This document shows, in pieces, positions 23,301 through 35,645 of a stretch of 64,000 bases of DNA. The stretch comes from Dastarcus helophoroides (taxonomy: Eukaryota; Arthropoda; Insecta; Coleoptera; Bothrideridae). The notes beneath the pieces are model-generated. The model did not search any database. It saw only the letters and a list, made by a program, of their open reading frames with translations, and had not been told where the DNA came from. A program made the position numbers and the translations under genes. How positions within the stretch are numbered: the first letter of the stretch is position 1; every line of letters starts with the position of its first letter. The stretch spans positions 37,432,110 to 37,496,109 of the forward strand of contig CM053328.1 of NCBI GenBank assembly GCA_028583605.1. The letters run 5' to 3'.

Positions 23301-25759
23301 CTCTTCTCCATATAAAGCTGTCTCTTTATACAATTCTAGGTTTTTAATCTTGTCGTAATTAAAAAAAAACTGGCTTGGAATATTTCGTATGAAAATTTGA
23401 GCTATGTTGAACTATCTTGACATGAAGTTTCATAAACCTCTTCAAATTTACATTTTGATCCTGGAAATTATATGTAACTTCATAAGCATTAAATCCTAGA
23501 ATGACTTTTAAAATTTTCTTACAATTTCTTATCATTCAAGATTTAATTAAATTGTTGAAACTTTTCATCTTGAAAATACATCGTTTTCAATCTGTTTCTC
23601 TACAAATCCTAAGAAAATTTCTGAAAAAAATCTATTGGCATTTCTAGGTATAAGATCTGGAAACTTTCTTAAACCTTCCCTTTGGAATATCTCTTGAAAC
23701 TTACGAATATTCAAGTGTCTCGAAATATTTTGGCTTCATAAAATCATTTGAAAATTGACGTTCCAAACTTGAAAACTTTATTAGTCTTTTAGGAAAGAAG
23801 TTCTAGAAATTCTCTTGAAATTTCTTGGCAGTTAATACAATTAATACTTAAAAAAATATATTAAAATATCTGTGTTTTCAACCTCTAGGAATCTGCAGTT
23901 TTGAAATAATTTCCTGAGGTCACTTGACATTCAACAGCGATGCATCTTTTGAAATTTTCAAACATCAACTTATGTTCAAGCTTCTTTACATATTTCAGCA
24001 TAAAATTTCATAAAACCCCTTTAAACTGCATGGCATTTGATACTTTAAAAATCTATTGACATTTTCGAGGTATCAAGTTTTATAGATTTACTGACATGTT
24101 TTGACATTCTTCATTTTGGACTCTTATTGGTCGGAAACATTATCATTATTAATTTTATTTAACATTTCTTCGACCCAGTTTGGAAATATTTAACTTCACT
24201 ACTAAAAATTTAAATATTTTTAAACTAGGCAGCAGAAATGTTAAATAAAATTAATCATGTTTTGACACTCCACAAAATTCGAGAAATGTTGCGATATAAA
24301 GCTTCATCATTTTTCTAGTTTCTTTGCCCAAAGCTTCAGCAATTTTGTGAGAATAAGCCCTAAAAGTTTCTTGCAATTCAATTAAAGCTTCCTGGACATA
24401 TTTTAGTAAAAAACTTCGAAAAATCTGTTGCCACTTCTTGGGATTTAATATTTGAAAATTCTGCTGAAACTTCTGAGTATTTAAACTCTACAAATTTTAG
24501 TTTAATTAAATTATAATGATTAATTTATAATAATAAGATTTGTTTTAAATCCGAATATTATAGCTACGTTTTATTTATTTATTTTTAATTCATAGTAGAG
24601 CCGAGATTTGGAGATTTGAGCTACATAACCATGCTATAAGTAAACAAAACAAAGAAAGAACTCGACTAGAGTTACACGTCAAACGAAGCAATTATTATAT
24701 TTGGGTCCTTGGGGGAATATTAAACTTCACAGCAGGGAAATAAATTGGAAATCTGTGTTGTGAAAAAGAGACCGGGTTTTTCGTGATATGACCTTAAACT
24801 TTTGCTCAAACAGCCCCGAGATTCGCCTTGTTGTTCTTATAAATCATTCATTTAGTCGTTTTCCGTCTACGCCATTAAAAAAGGATCACACAAAATCCCA
24901 ACACTAAGCACTATAATGTAGTTGCTTCGATGTAAAATTAATGCCAAACAGTTTCAAGCATTAACTTTAAAATTGTACTAAATTCATTGAAAATGTAGTC
25001 GCTCTGAATGGAAACGAACAAGCAATTTGCTTTGTTTGGACGTTTAACAAAGAGAATTTTTACGGTAAACATTCCCACAAAAAAAACCTTCATTTGCTCA
25101 ATTTTTTATACAATTCAGCAACAAAAAGGTTCAAGTTTAATAAAAATTATGTTTTTCATTAACTATCCAACTATCGTTTTGTGTGTGTGCCTCTTGTTTT
25201 GATATAAACATTTTTTAATGTTAAAGTACTCTTTACAATTAATTCAAAGATTTCCAGAAATTTACCCAATAATATTCGAGGCTTTTTAATGTAGTTAACA
25301 AGTGAATTAAATTTTCATAAAAAAATATCTATTTTTCAAAATATTTTATTTTCTAGAATTCATGAGGAAGCTTGTTTTGGTTGTTTTTTAACGTCAAACG
25401 AAGTAGTAGCATCAACCAAACTTCTTAAAAATATACTCATTTGTCCAACTTGTTTGGTTTAAAAATTAAAATATAAAACTTGTCTCCTGAAACCAAGAAA
25501 GATTAAAAAACAGAACAAAGGTTGCTCTAACGCGTTTCAATTTCCAAACTATCATCTCAGAGAGATACTCCTCATATCTTTTATATTTCAATTTTTGACG
25601 ATATCCAAGGACCAGTCCGTTCCACCAAAATTGTTTGATTTAATTCAAGGAATTTTTAAAGTTTGCTGAATTCTCCTAAAAAAATGCACCCCTTCGCTGT
25701 AAATGATTGTTTCTCCCAGACAAAAACGATCATCGATTACATTCAACTAGGAAACTTAC
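23300..25759. other. AT-rich remainder of the cyclase intron
   Basis: From 23.3 to 24.5 kb the sequence keeps the short-word style of the arrays without a measurable period. From 24.5 kb it is ordinary AT-rich DNA. At 25480-25640 lies a degenerate copy of the second hammerhead-bearing repeat (minus), whose CTGAAGA box has lost a base (CTGAGA) and whose helix II is mutated. No exon seen. Confidence 0.55.
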
Positions 25760-26072
25760 CAGCGTCGTTATTGACGGCTTCCACGGCCAAAGGTAAAGCT
25801 CCAAGGACGACTTGAGTCTGCCCGTAAGCTCCAAGAAAACCAATCGTGACGGATTCGCTAAAATTATGATCGCCGGTTCCCGTGAGGTAATCGTAAAGGA
25901 AGCTGTAATCCGCTCTGTGGTGGTATTTCCGATTATGTTCCTGATTATTACATGTCGATTTTTCCGGGTGTTGGGTAGCGTTAGTCGCCGAGGGATATTT
26001 ATCGGAATGGGAGCCGCCTTGAGATCGTCTTAACGTTATTAAAATAAGCCAAATAAGGCGAATTTCCATCAC
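25760..26072 (-). CDS. Receptor guanylyl cyclase, first coding exon
   Basis: This exon encodes the N terminus of a single-pass receptor that makes cGMP in response to an extracellular ligand. The ATG at 26072 starts a short hydrophobic signal sequence (MMEIRLIWLILITL). A variable polar linker of about 65 residues follows, with sequons such as NAT and NFS, and then the beginning of the ligand-binding domain: SVTIGFLGAYGQTQVVLGAL and PLAVEAVNNDAG. The exon ends in phase 1 at a GTAAGT donor and joins in frame to the exon at 13781-14003, giving NNDA-ALLPGRKL. Only about 180 residues of a protein normally exceeding 1000 are here. The closest type I can suggest is the insect Gyc32E-like group; that is an inference from the start of the binding domain alone. 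Confidence 0.8.
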
Positions 26073-27827
26073 TTTTGACGACCCTGCGAGGAAAAAACAT
26101 TTTTTAATTTGTTTTAAGGAATATTAAAGCGTAAGAGAGATGTGGACTGAAAATATTTGTGGAACTTGTTCTGTACATTGACGAAGGAAAACCTGGAATT
26201 GCATCTCGCGATCTCGCCTCTCATTTTGTAAAATATTTTCATGGAATTGTTGCATTACCTAGAAAAAAGTGCATATTATACTTTTAAAAACTAAGCGCAG
26301 AACAATTTCAACTTTATTGGATCTGAAATAAGTTGCAAGCGTCAGTATGAATTTTTAGTTCTTTTCTACTTCAGCTTAAAAAATCTCACTGTTTTTTTTA
26401 ATTTGATTTTACGGTTTTTCACATTTTTTATAGCTGTGACGCAAGAAAAGCTCAGAACTCACTTTGGTACCTATATTTTCATTTCTGGTAAAAATGTAAT
26501 CAATATATTAGTGTTCTTTAAAAAATAATTGTTTTATTTGAAATTTGACGTTTACTTTTCCAACGTTTAAATTTTTTCCTAAACTTTTGACCTGAAAGTT
26601 GACATAAAGAAAAGAAAGAAGAAAGTTGATTTAAATTTTAACATAAATTTGCAACTCGTTGTTGTAATTTTGAGTTTAAAGCCAAAATTCGATGATTAAT
26701 TTCAAAAGTTACACTCAAAATTTCGATACAAAATTATAATATAACAAAATTCCAAATTTTCAGTTGCGAATGAAAATTTCCGCATAAAAATATTAGGAAT
26801 TTCGAAAAACATATGGAAATGAACATTTTTTATATATTTTCTACTCTTCTTAATGTTTTCTTTTCAAATTTATTAATTTTTCTTAAAATTTTGACATGAG
26901 AGTCGAATTTTCTTTGTTTAATCCAAACTTTCAACTTCGCCCCTGAAATTTTTACTGTAAGTCAACATTCTGTGGCTAAATTTAAAATAGCTTGACCAAA
27001 GTCAAAATTTCTAAAAAAAAAGTCGAAATTTCAAGAATTGGATAAAATAATATTGAAATTTCGATAAAAGTGGTATTTTAGAATAAAAATCGAAATTTCC
27101 AAATAAAATTTTATTTTGGAAAAATTCAAGGTTTCAATTTTCATTTTAAAATCTCGTATTTCTCGAAATTTCAATTTATTTTCATAAAATTTTAATTTAG
27201 GTCCAAATTTCTAAAAATTTGTCAAAATTTTACAATAAAAACAAAAGTCTCGAAATCAAAATATGGATTTCTACAAAGCACTTCTTTTGAGAAAATTAGG
27301 AATCATAAAAATCTTTTTTTAAGTTTGTAGTTTTTTTTTAAATGTTTATTTAAATTTTGCCAAAATTTTACAATAAAAACAAAAGCCTCGAGATCAAAAT
27401 ATAGATTTTTACAAAGCAATTCTTTTGGGAAACTTAGAAATTATAAAAATATTTCTTAAAGTTTCTAGTTCTTTTTGAAAGGTTTATTTAAAAAAAGAAA
27501 GTTTAGAATTGAAATGTTTAAATATTTACCACAAAATTTTGATTTTAAAATCAAATTTTCGATCTTAAAAATTGATTTTTAAATATTTTCGAAACCAAAA
27601 TACATGGAAACGATTTTTCTAATTTCAAGTTGAAATTTTGCCAAAAATGGAAGCTATGACTTTTAATAAATTTTCGAAATTTCATAGAAATATCATACTT
27701 TACATCAATATTTCGAAATATCGAAGTAATCATTTTGTGATTAAAGTCGAAATTTCGAGATTAAAGACCAACTTTCGTAAATAAAAATTAATATTTCCAA
27801 AAAAATCTTGCAATTTCAAATAGGATT
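26073..27827. other. AT-rich DNA, no gene seen
   Basis: The stretch contains many short CGAAATTTC-type words typical of the degraded arrays elsewhere. A local duplication (27180-27330 versus 27340-27480, both with ACAATAAAAACAAAAG) is visible. The cyclase promoter should lie at its left edge, but I cannot pick out a TATA or initiator with confidence. Confidence 0.5.
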
Positions 27828-28170
27828 TTAATCTTTCTTGGTTTCAGGGGACAAGATTTGTATTTCAATTTTTGAAAATAACCAAGGATCAAGTCCGTTC
27901 CACCAAAAAAAAGAGGACTAAAGGAAGGAATACATGAAAAAATTAGAAGTTTCCAATTCCGCAGTTAAAAGAGTTTTTTACTTTTTCTTTCTTTAAATTT
28001 CTCGACCTTTGCTTTACAAATGTTGTAGTTTCGTAAAAAATTTGGTGAAAAAGCCAAATTTAAATTTATTGCTTTGAAGTTTGGTTAGTTTCAGACCTTC
28101 TGTAAGATTTCTTTGTTTCATTTCGTCTCGTTTAGGCTTTTTTCAACTCATATATATTTAACTGCTCGAT
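27828..28170 (+). repeat. Extra direct copy of the inverted-repeat arm
   Basis: CTTTCTTGGTTTCAGGGGAC, then CCAAGGATCAAGTCCGTTCC, then TTAGAAGTTTCCAATTCCGC matches 28510-28850 in the same order and orientation. It is a partial tandem copy of the left arm of the large inverted repeat. Confidence 0.85.
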
Positions 28171-28466
28171 TTTTTGGAAAGAAAAAAATTTCTATTTTTC
28201 GATTTTTTTGGAGTTATTTCAATTTTTCCAAAAACTAAAATAGATAGAGATCTGAAACTTGCAGGATCAAAGAATCTCATGGGTAGTAACACATTCCCGA
28301 AAAATGGTCCAGATATCTTTCTGGAGCCGATTCACTATGCTTATCGTCCTATGGCCTTTATGGAATGTGACCCATTTGGTTTATTCAAGTATTTATTAAA
28401 GACAGAGGACTAAAGTTGAAATACAAATCTTATCCCTTGAAACCAAGAAAGATTAAAAAACACAAC

Positions 28467-28503
28467 AACGCGTTTCGATAGCCAAGCTATCATCTTCAGA
28501 GAG
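28467..28503 (-). ncRNA. Hammerhead-like motif, second family (left arm copy)
   Basis: The minus strand reads CTCT, CTGAAGA, T, GATAGC-TTG-GCTATC, GAAA, CGCGTT. Boxes and helix II are perfect. The sequence after CGCGTT is GTTGTG, so the AGAG strand of helix I is missing in this copy. Confidence 0.6.
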
Positions 28504-29884
28504 ATACTCTTGGTTTCAGGGGATAAGGTTTGTATTTCAATTTTTAAGATAACCAAGGACCAGTCCGCTCCACCAAAAAAAAGAGAACTAAAGGGAGGGA
28601 TACGTGAAAAAATTAGAAGTTTCCAATTCCGCAGTTAAAAGAGCTTTTTACTTTTTCTTTCTTTAAATTTCTCGACTGTTTTTACAAATGTTGCAGTTTC
28701 CCAAAAATTTGGTGAACAAGCCAAATTTAAATTTAGTCCTGATTTGGTTAGATTCAGATCTTCAGTAAGACTTCTTTGTTTCATTTCGTTTCGTTTACGC
28801 CTTTTTCAACTCGTATACATTAAACTTCTCGATTTCTTGGAAATGTTGCAATTTCGCGAGAAACTTCTTTAAAAAAGTCAACTATTTAGGCATCAAGTCA
28901 AAATAATTTGAGTAAAATCGAAATTCGATTAATTTCAGTGGTTCAGTGGCACTTCTTTGTTTTGTTTCGTTTTCATTTTGTTTTTCAGCTCAAACAGAAA
29001 GAGTTGTCTGAAAGAAAACTACCAAACAACAACTTTCAAAAGTAAGTTTTTGGTTAACTACTCACACTTGTGGGAGAAAGCACCCCACTAGTTAGGTAAC
29101 GTATAAAAAGAATTTAGTTTCTGTTTGCAGAACGCCCCCGGAAATTCGTGGGTTGTTAAAATAGCGCACCAATTTTAATTATACCTCTTTAGGACTCAGA
29201 TGTTAAAATTTAGAAAAAAATGCCCAACATTTGAGACTAAAATGTTGACATTAACATCAAACTGTCGAGAAAAAAACCTTTTTTTGGAAAAATTCCAAAC
29301 ATGACATAATATAAAAATTTTGTGGCTAAAGTAATTTCGACATAAAGCAAAAATTTTGATAACTTAACTTTTGGAAAAATTCTGTCAAAAAAAATTCACA
29401 TTTTGAGAGAAATTCGAATTAAAAAAGTTTTTTAGAACCGATCATTTTTTCCATCTTTTCTATTTATTTCTTGACATTGATCCTTTAAATTTCAGTTTTT
29501 AACTTACTTTTTTTCTTGAAACCACCTTAATCTTGACCGTTCATGTTTGTTTCACAAATTTTGCAAATCACATCAAAATTTTGTGGTTAAAGTCGAAGTT
29601 TTAACAATAAAATTTAAACTCGAAATTTAGATGGATGAGATTTTGACTTTAAACATTAAAAATTCGATTTTTTCTAGGAATTATAAAGTTGCAGCAAAAA
29701 GTCGATTCTTATCGAGAAAAAAATCGAGGTTCAAGTCTAAATTTCGAAACGAAAGTCGAAAATTCGAGAATAAACTCCAGATTTTAAATATTTTATTTTT
29801 ATAAATTACGAGATGTTCAGTAGAAATTCCGAATTCACAAATTTTAATATTTTTATACTAAATTTTTTCAAAATATATTTTTTT

Positions 29885-31885
29885 CAAAATGTTGGCTTTT
29901 TCAAAGGTTTTGATTTTTCTCGAATATAGAATTTCGACTCGAATTTTCGACTTTTTTTCTTGAAATTTCGTCTAAGCTCAGTTTTTCATTTTGAGATTAA
30001 TTTTTTCTCCAAATTTGGATTTTTTTTCTCAGAATTTTGTATTACGTTTTAAACTCAAAAAAATCGAGCTTTTTGGCTTTTCCGAAGGTTTCGATTTTTC
30101 TTCAAATTTCAAATTTAGACTCAAATTTCCGACTTTTTCCTTGAAATTTCATGTTTAAGTTTAGTTTATCATTTTGGGATTAAGTTTTTCTCCAAATTTG
30201 GATTTTTTTTCTTAGAATTTTGTATTACGTTTTAAACTCGATAAAATCGAGCTCTTTGGCTTTTCCGAAGGTTTCGATTTTTCTCGAAATTTCAAATTTA
30301 GACTGGAATTTCCGACTTTTTCCTTGAAATTTTATGTTGAAACTCAGTTTATCATTTTGGGATTAATTTTTTCTCCAAATTTGGATTTTTTTCTCAGCAT
30401 TTTATATTACGTTTTAAACTCGAAAAAAATCGAGCTTTTTGGCTTTTCCGAAGGTTTCGATTTTTCTCGAAATTTTAAATTTAGACTCGAATTTCCTACT
30501 TTTTTTTTTGAAATTTCATGTTTAAGCTTAGTTTATCGTTTTGGGACTAATTTTCTCCAAATTTGGATTTTTTTCTTAGAATTTTGTATTACGTTTTAAA
30601 CTCGATAAAATTGAGCTCTTTGGCTTTTCTCGAAATTTCCAATTTAGACTCAAATTTTCGACTTTTTTTCTTGAAATTTCATGTTTAAGCTCAGTTTATC
30701 ATTTTGGGATTAATTTTTTCTCCAAATTTGGATTTTTTTCTCAGCATTTTATATTACGTTTTAAACTCGAAAAAAATCGAGCTTTTTGGCTTTTCCGAAG
30801 GTTTCGATTTTTCTCGAAATTTTAAATTTAGACTCGAATTTCCTACTTTTTTTTGAAATTTCATGTTTAAGCTTAGTTTATCGTTTTGGGATTAAGTTTT
30901 TCTCCAAATTTGGATTTTTTTCTTAGAATTTTGTATTACGTTTTAAACTCGATAAAATTGAGCTCTTTGGCTTTTCCGAAGGTTTTGATTTTTCTCGAAA
31001 TTTCCAATTTAGACTCAAATTTTCGACTTTTTTCCTTGAAATTTCATGTTTAAGCTCAATTTATCATTTTGGGATTAATTTTTTCTCCAAATTTGGATTT
31101 TTTTCTCAGCATTTTATATTACGTTTTAAACTCGAAAAAAATCGAGCTTTTTGGCTTTTCCGAAAGTTTCGATTTTTCTCGAAATTTTAAATTTAGACTC
31201 GAATTTCCTACTTTTTCGTTGAAATTTCATGTTTAAGCTTAGTTTATCATTTTGGGATTAAGTTTTTCTCCAAATTTGGATTTTTTTCTTAGAATTTTGT
31301 ATTACGTTTTAAACTCGATAAAATTGAGCTCTTTGGCTTTTTCGAAGGTTTCGATTTTTCTCGAAATTTCCAATTTAGACTCAAATTTTCGACTTTTTTT
31401 CCTTGAAATTTCATGTTTAAGCTCAGTTTATCATTTTAGGATTAATTTTTTCTCCAAATTTGGATTTTTTCTCAGCATTTTATATTACGTTTTGAACTCG
31501 AAAAAAATCGAGCTTTTTGGCTTTTCCGAAGGTTTCGATTTTTCTCGAAATTTTAAATTTAGACTCGAATTTCCTACTTTTTTTTTGAAATTTCATGTTT
31601 AAGCTTAGTTTATCGTTTTGGGATTAAGTTTTTCTCCAAATTTGGATTTTTTTTCTTAGAATTTTGTATTACCTTTTAAACTCGATAAAATCGAGCTCTT
31701 TGGCTTTTCCGAAGGTTTCGAATTTTCTCGAAATTTTAAATTTGGACTCGAATTTCCTACTTTTTCGTTGAAATTTCATGTTTAAGCTCAGTTTATCATT
31801 TTGGGACTAATTTTCTCCAAATTTGGATTTTTTTCCTCAGAATTTTGTATTACGCTTTAAAGTCGAAAAAAATCGAGAATGTTAA
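29885..31885. repeat. Tandem array of ~183-bp units with an alternating (366-bp) higher-order pattern
   Basis: GAGCT(C/T)TTTGGCTTTT occurs at 30066, 30249, 30432, 30613, 30779, 30960, 31144, 31326, 31510 and 31693, spaced 166-184 bp. From 30249 on, the units alternate between the GAGCTCTTTGG and GAGCTTTTTGG forms, with other linked differences (GATAAAAT versus GAAAAAAAT). The array is therefore a dimeric higher-order repeat. The open frames at 30324-30599 and 31252-31602 are products of this repeat, not genes. Confidence 0.88.
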
Positions 31886-32142
31886 AGTCGACCTTTTTGC
31901 AACTTCAATTCAAACTAGAAAATTATATTTCTTTTAAAAATTTATCGAATTATTTTTATGAATTTGAAGTTTTTCTTAAAATCTGTACTTTTCTCGCTAA
32001 GCTTTAAAATTTGAAAAATAATGTTTTTTTTTGATACATTTTAAATATTGAAATACAAATCTTTTCACCTGAAACGAAGAAAGATTAAAAACACAAAAAA
32101 GGTTGCTCTAACGCGGTTCGACAGCCAAGCTATCATCTTTAC

Positions 32143-32143
<1 letters not shown>

Positions 32144-32233
<90 letters not shown>
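32144..32233. repeat. (GA)45 microsatellite
   Basis: An uninterrupted AG/GA dinucleotide run of about 90 bp. It begins exactly where a degenerate minus-strand copy of the second hammerhead repeat (32090-32145) should have its CTCTCT helix I strand, so it probably grew from that seed. Confidence 0.95.
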
Positions 32234-32235
<2 letters not shown>

Positions 32236-32834
32236 CGCATCCAAGAGACGTTCTTCAGTTTCTCAATAAGGTTGGGTGGCTGAAGAATGACCAAGAACAC
32301 CTCAATCACGGGGATAGCACAATGGGTCCGCAAAGGGTGGCCTAAGTCCTGGCCTAAACTTTAGGCAACCCACAACGAATCCAGAACCTTTGTTGTGTTA
32401 TTCAATCTTTCTTGGTTTCAGGGGACAAGATTTGTATTTCAATTTTGAAAGATAACCAAGGACCAATCCGTTCCACAAAAAAACATTTCGAATGATCTCT
32501 AAAATTCTCCACTTTTTATCCAAACTTTACAATTTAAGCACAAATTTCGTTTTTTATCAACATTTTATGTTTAAAATTGTAGTTTCAACTCGAAATTTAA
32601 GCTTTAACACAACAATTCGAGAAAAGAGTTCAGATTTCGAGAGGAGCCCAAAATTGACACAAATAAAGTTCTATGTTTAATACGAAATTTTGATAAAGCA
32701 GATAAACCTAAAAATTTTGACAAAATTAAGACTTTTTATTGAGAAGCTTCTCGAAAAGAAAAATTTTAAGGTTAAAGATCAAAGTTTCCCTTGAAACCGC
32801 AAAATTTATTAAAAAAGTCGAAGTGATAAGAACA

Positions 32835-34445
32835 TTTTCGTTCAATTTATTTTTTATGTTAAAAATTCCAAAACGGTTTTCTTATTATTTTCTAAAATAT
32901 TAGTACTTCAAACCTGAGATGTTGGCTCCTTTTTGTATCGAGATTTAAATAGTAATTTTTTTTAAATTTTACCCTTTTTCAATTAGATCATTTTTCAACT
33001 ACGATAAATATCAGAGATAGAAAAAAAAAGATTTTTTTTAAAGTATATAACATGGGTAGAGCTTGGTTGTTCGCTATCTAATGTGGGCTCTTAAGAAAGT
33101 AACAATGAAAGATCAAAAAAATTTGATAAGAGATATGTGATATATGATAAGAGAGTAACCAATTTTATTATAGCGTTGGAAAAAACAACGAAAAAAAACC
33201 TTCTAATTCTAGAGTTCATTTATACTTTATTCTTGACAGAATTTAATTAAACATTTACACAAACAACAATAAAATATTACCTTCCTCAAAAAACGTATTT
33301 TAATGATAAAAGTTTATTAATAAAACAATATTTAATTAAATTAAATAAAATTTGACAAGAACATTTTTGTGTAATTCATTTTTTTAAAACGTGTTAAAAA
33401 TTCCAAAACTGTTTCCTTATTATTTTCTGAAATATTAGTTCTTCAAACCTGAGATGTTGGGTCCTTTTTGTATCGAAATTTAAATACTAATTTTTATAAA
33501 ATTTTATCCTTTTTCAATTAGATCATTTTTCAACTACGATAAATGTCAAAGATTGAAGAAAGGAGATTTTTTTTAAAGTATATAACATGGGTAGAGCTTA
33601 GATTGTTCGCTATCTAATGTGGGCTTTTAAAAAAGTGACACAATGAAAGATCAAAAAAATTTGATAAGAGATATGTGATATATGATAAGAGAGCAACCAA
33701 TTTTATTATAGCGTTGGAAAAAACAACGAAAAAAAAACCTTCTAATTCTAGAGTTCATTTCTACTTTATTCTTGTCAGAATTTAATTAAACATTTACACA
33801 AACAACAATAAAATATTACCTTCCTCAAAAAACGCATTTTAATGATAAAAGTTTACTAATAAAACAATATTTAATTAAATTAAATAAAATTTGATAAAAA
33901 CATTTTTGTTTAATTCATTTTTTAAAACGTGTTAAAAATTCCAAAACTCTTTCCTTATTATTTTCTGAAATATTAGTTCTTCAAACCTGAGATGTTGGGT
34001 CTTTTTGTATCGAAATTTAAATAGTAATTTTTCTAAAATTTTACCCTTTTTCAATTAGATCATTTTTCAACTACGATAAATGTCAGAGATTGAAGAAAGG
34101 AGATTTTTTTTAAAGTATATAACATGGGTAGAGCTTAGATTGTTCGCTATCTAATGTGGGCTTTTAAAAAAGTGACAAGAGTGACATGGGCTTTTAAAAA
34201 AGTGACACAATAAAAGATCAAAAAAATTTGATAAGAGATATATGATATATGATAAGAGAACAACTAATTTTATTATAGCGTTGGGAAAAACAACGAAAAA
34301 AAAAACCTTCTAATTCTAGAGTTCCTTTCTACTTTATTCTTGATAGAATTTAATTAAACATTTACACAAACAACAATAAAATATTACCTTCCTCAAAAAA
34401 ACGTATTTTAATAATAAAAGTTTATTAATAAAACAATATTTAATT
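32835..34445. repeat. Three tandem copies of a ~537-bp unit
   Basis: AAACCTGAGATGTTGG occurs at about 32910, 33445 and 33984. Units also share GTATATAACATGGGTAGAGCT and ACAACAATAAAATATTACC. The third copy has a small internal duplication (AAAAAGTGACA, 34165-34210). No coding capacity. Confidence 0.9.
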
Positions 34446-34764
34446 AAATAAAATAAAATTTGATGCGGAAGCAATGAGAAAAAAAGCCGAAAACATATCG
34501 CGCATTGGAAACCAAACGTCCCAAAGCTCTAAAACTTTGAGCGCTTCAGCCGTCCCGCAAATACTGAAAGGAAAACTCATTTCCAAATTCATTCTTCGTT
34601 CGCCTGTTGTTTTCAATGAAGTTGTAGGCGCATGCGACGGGACCATTCAACAGGTGGAAAATCGTGTTTTCGTCTGCAGACCGAAGGCGTGAGTAAACGT
34701 AATTTAGGGAAGCCCGCGGAAAGCATGAATTATGATTAGCAACAAGTTGTGGGGAAATTGTGCA
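34446..34764. other. GC-richer, non-repetitive island inside the inverted-repeat interval
   Basis: In contrast to its surroundings this 320-bp stretch is complex and balanced in base composition. Both strands are open over much of it (plus 34474-34692, minus 34440-34646), with no recognisable domain. A minus-strand frame reads ADENTIFHLLNGP and ENNRRTKNEFGNEF before a stop. It could be captured host sequence or an unrecognised exon. Confidence 0.35.
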
Positions 34765-35462
34765 GCGAGTCCTAGAGAGGTATAATTAAAATTGGTGCGC
34801 TATTTTAACAACCCACGAATTTCCGGGGGCGTTCTCCAGACAGAAACTAAATTCTTTTTATACGTTACGTAACTAGTGGGGTGCTTTCTCCCACAAGTGT
34901 GAGTAATTAACCAAAAACTTACTCTTGAAAGTTGTTGTTTGGTAGTTTTCATTCAGACAACTCTTTCTGTTTAAGTTGAAAAAACAAAGTGAAAACGAAA
35001 CAAAACAAAGAAGTGCCACTGAACCACTGAAATTAATCGAATTTCGATTTTACTCAAAATATTTTGATTTTATGCCTAAATAGTTGACTTTTTTAACAAA
35101 GTTTCTCGCCAAATTGCAACATTTCCAAAGAATCGAGAAGCTTAATGTATACAAGTTGAAAAAAGCGTAAACGAAACGAAATGAAACAAAGAAGTCTTAC
35201 TGAAGGTTTGAATCTAACCAAATCAGGACTAAATTTAAATTTGGCTTGTTCACCAAATTTTTTGCGAAACTACAACATTTGTAAAAAAAGTAGAGAAATT
35301 TAAAGAAAGAAAAAGTAAAAAGCTCTTTTACCTGCGGAATTAGAAACTTCTAATTTTTTCACGTATCCCTTCCTTTAGTCATCTTTTTTTGGTGGAACGG
35401 ACCGGTCCTTGGTTACCTTCAAAAATTGAAATACCACCCTTGTCCCCTGAAACCAAGAGTAT

Positions 35463-35499
35463 CTCTCTGAAGATGATAGCTTGGCTATCGAAACGCGTT
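35463..35499 (+). ncRNA. Hammerhead-like motif, second family (right arm copy)
   Basis: It reads CTCT, CTGAAGA, T, GATAGC-TTG-GCTATC, GAAA, CGCGTT, then GTTGTG. It is the mirror partner of the copy at 28467-28503 and likewise lacks the AGAG helix I strand. Confidence 0.6.
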
Positions 35500-35645
35500 G
35501 TTGTGTTTTTTAATCTTTCTTGGTTTCAAGGGATAATATTTGTATTTCAACTTTAGTCCTCTGTCTTTAAAAAGTACTTGAAGAACTGACGTTATAAACG
35601 AAGGGTATAGAGAATAAACCAAAAGGGTCACATTCCATAAATTTT

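Larger units (their letters stand above)
28350..35645. mobile_element. 7.3-kb interval with ~0.85-kb terminal inverted arms (fold-back-like element)
   Basis: The left arm (28350-29195) and right arm (34765-35645) are inverted copies. Matching landmarks include TATGGAATGTGACCC, the hammerhead-like motif, CCAAGGACC(A/G)GTC(C)GC(T)TCC, TTCCAATTCCGC, GTGGGAGAAAGCACCCCAC and ACGCCCCCGGAAATTCGTGG. The right arm has a short extra segment near 35590-35615. The 5.6-kb spacer holds two tandem arrays, a GA microsatellite and a GC-richer island, with no transposase or reverse transcriptase. Because each arm contains a hammerhead-bearing terminal repeat, the structure may derive from two opposed Penelope-type terminal repeats rather than a classical fold-back transposon. 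Confidence 0.75.

Noticed and set aside
14000..24500. CRISPR-like array
   Set aside because: Units are 350-450 bp with continuous similarity, not short identical repeats with unique spacers; the DNA is eukaryotic.
30324..31602. Open frames at 30324-30599 and 31252-31602 as genes
   Set aside because: They are Phe/Leu/Ser-rich translations of the 183-bp tandem repeat and repeat with the same period.
32139..32333. Serine-leucine repeat ORF
   Set aside because: It is a translation of the GA microsatellite.
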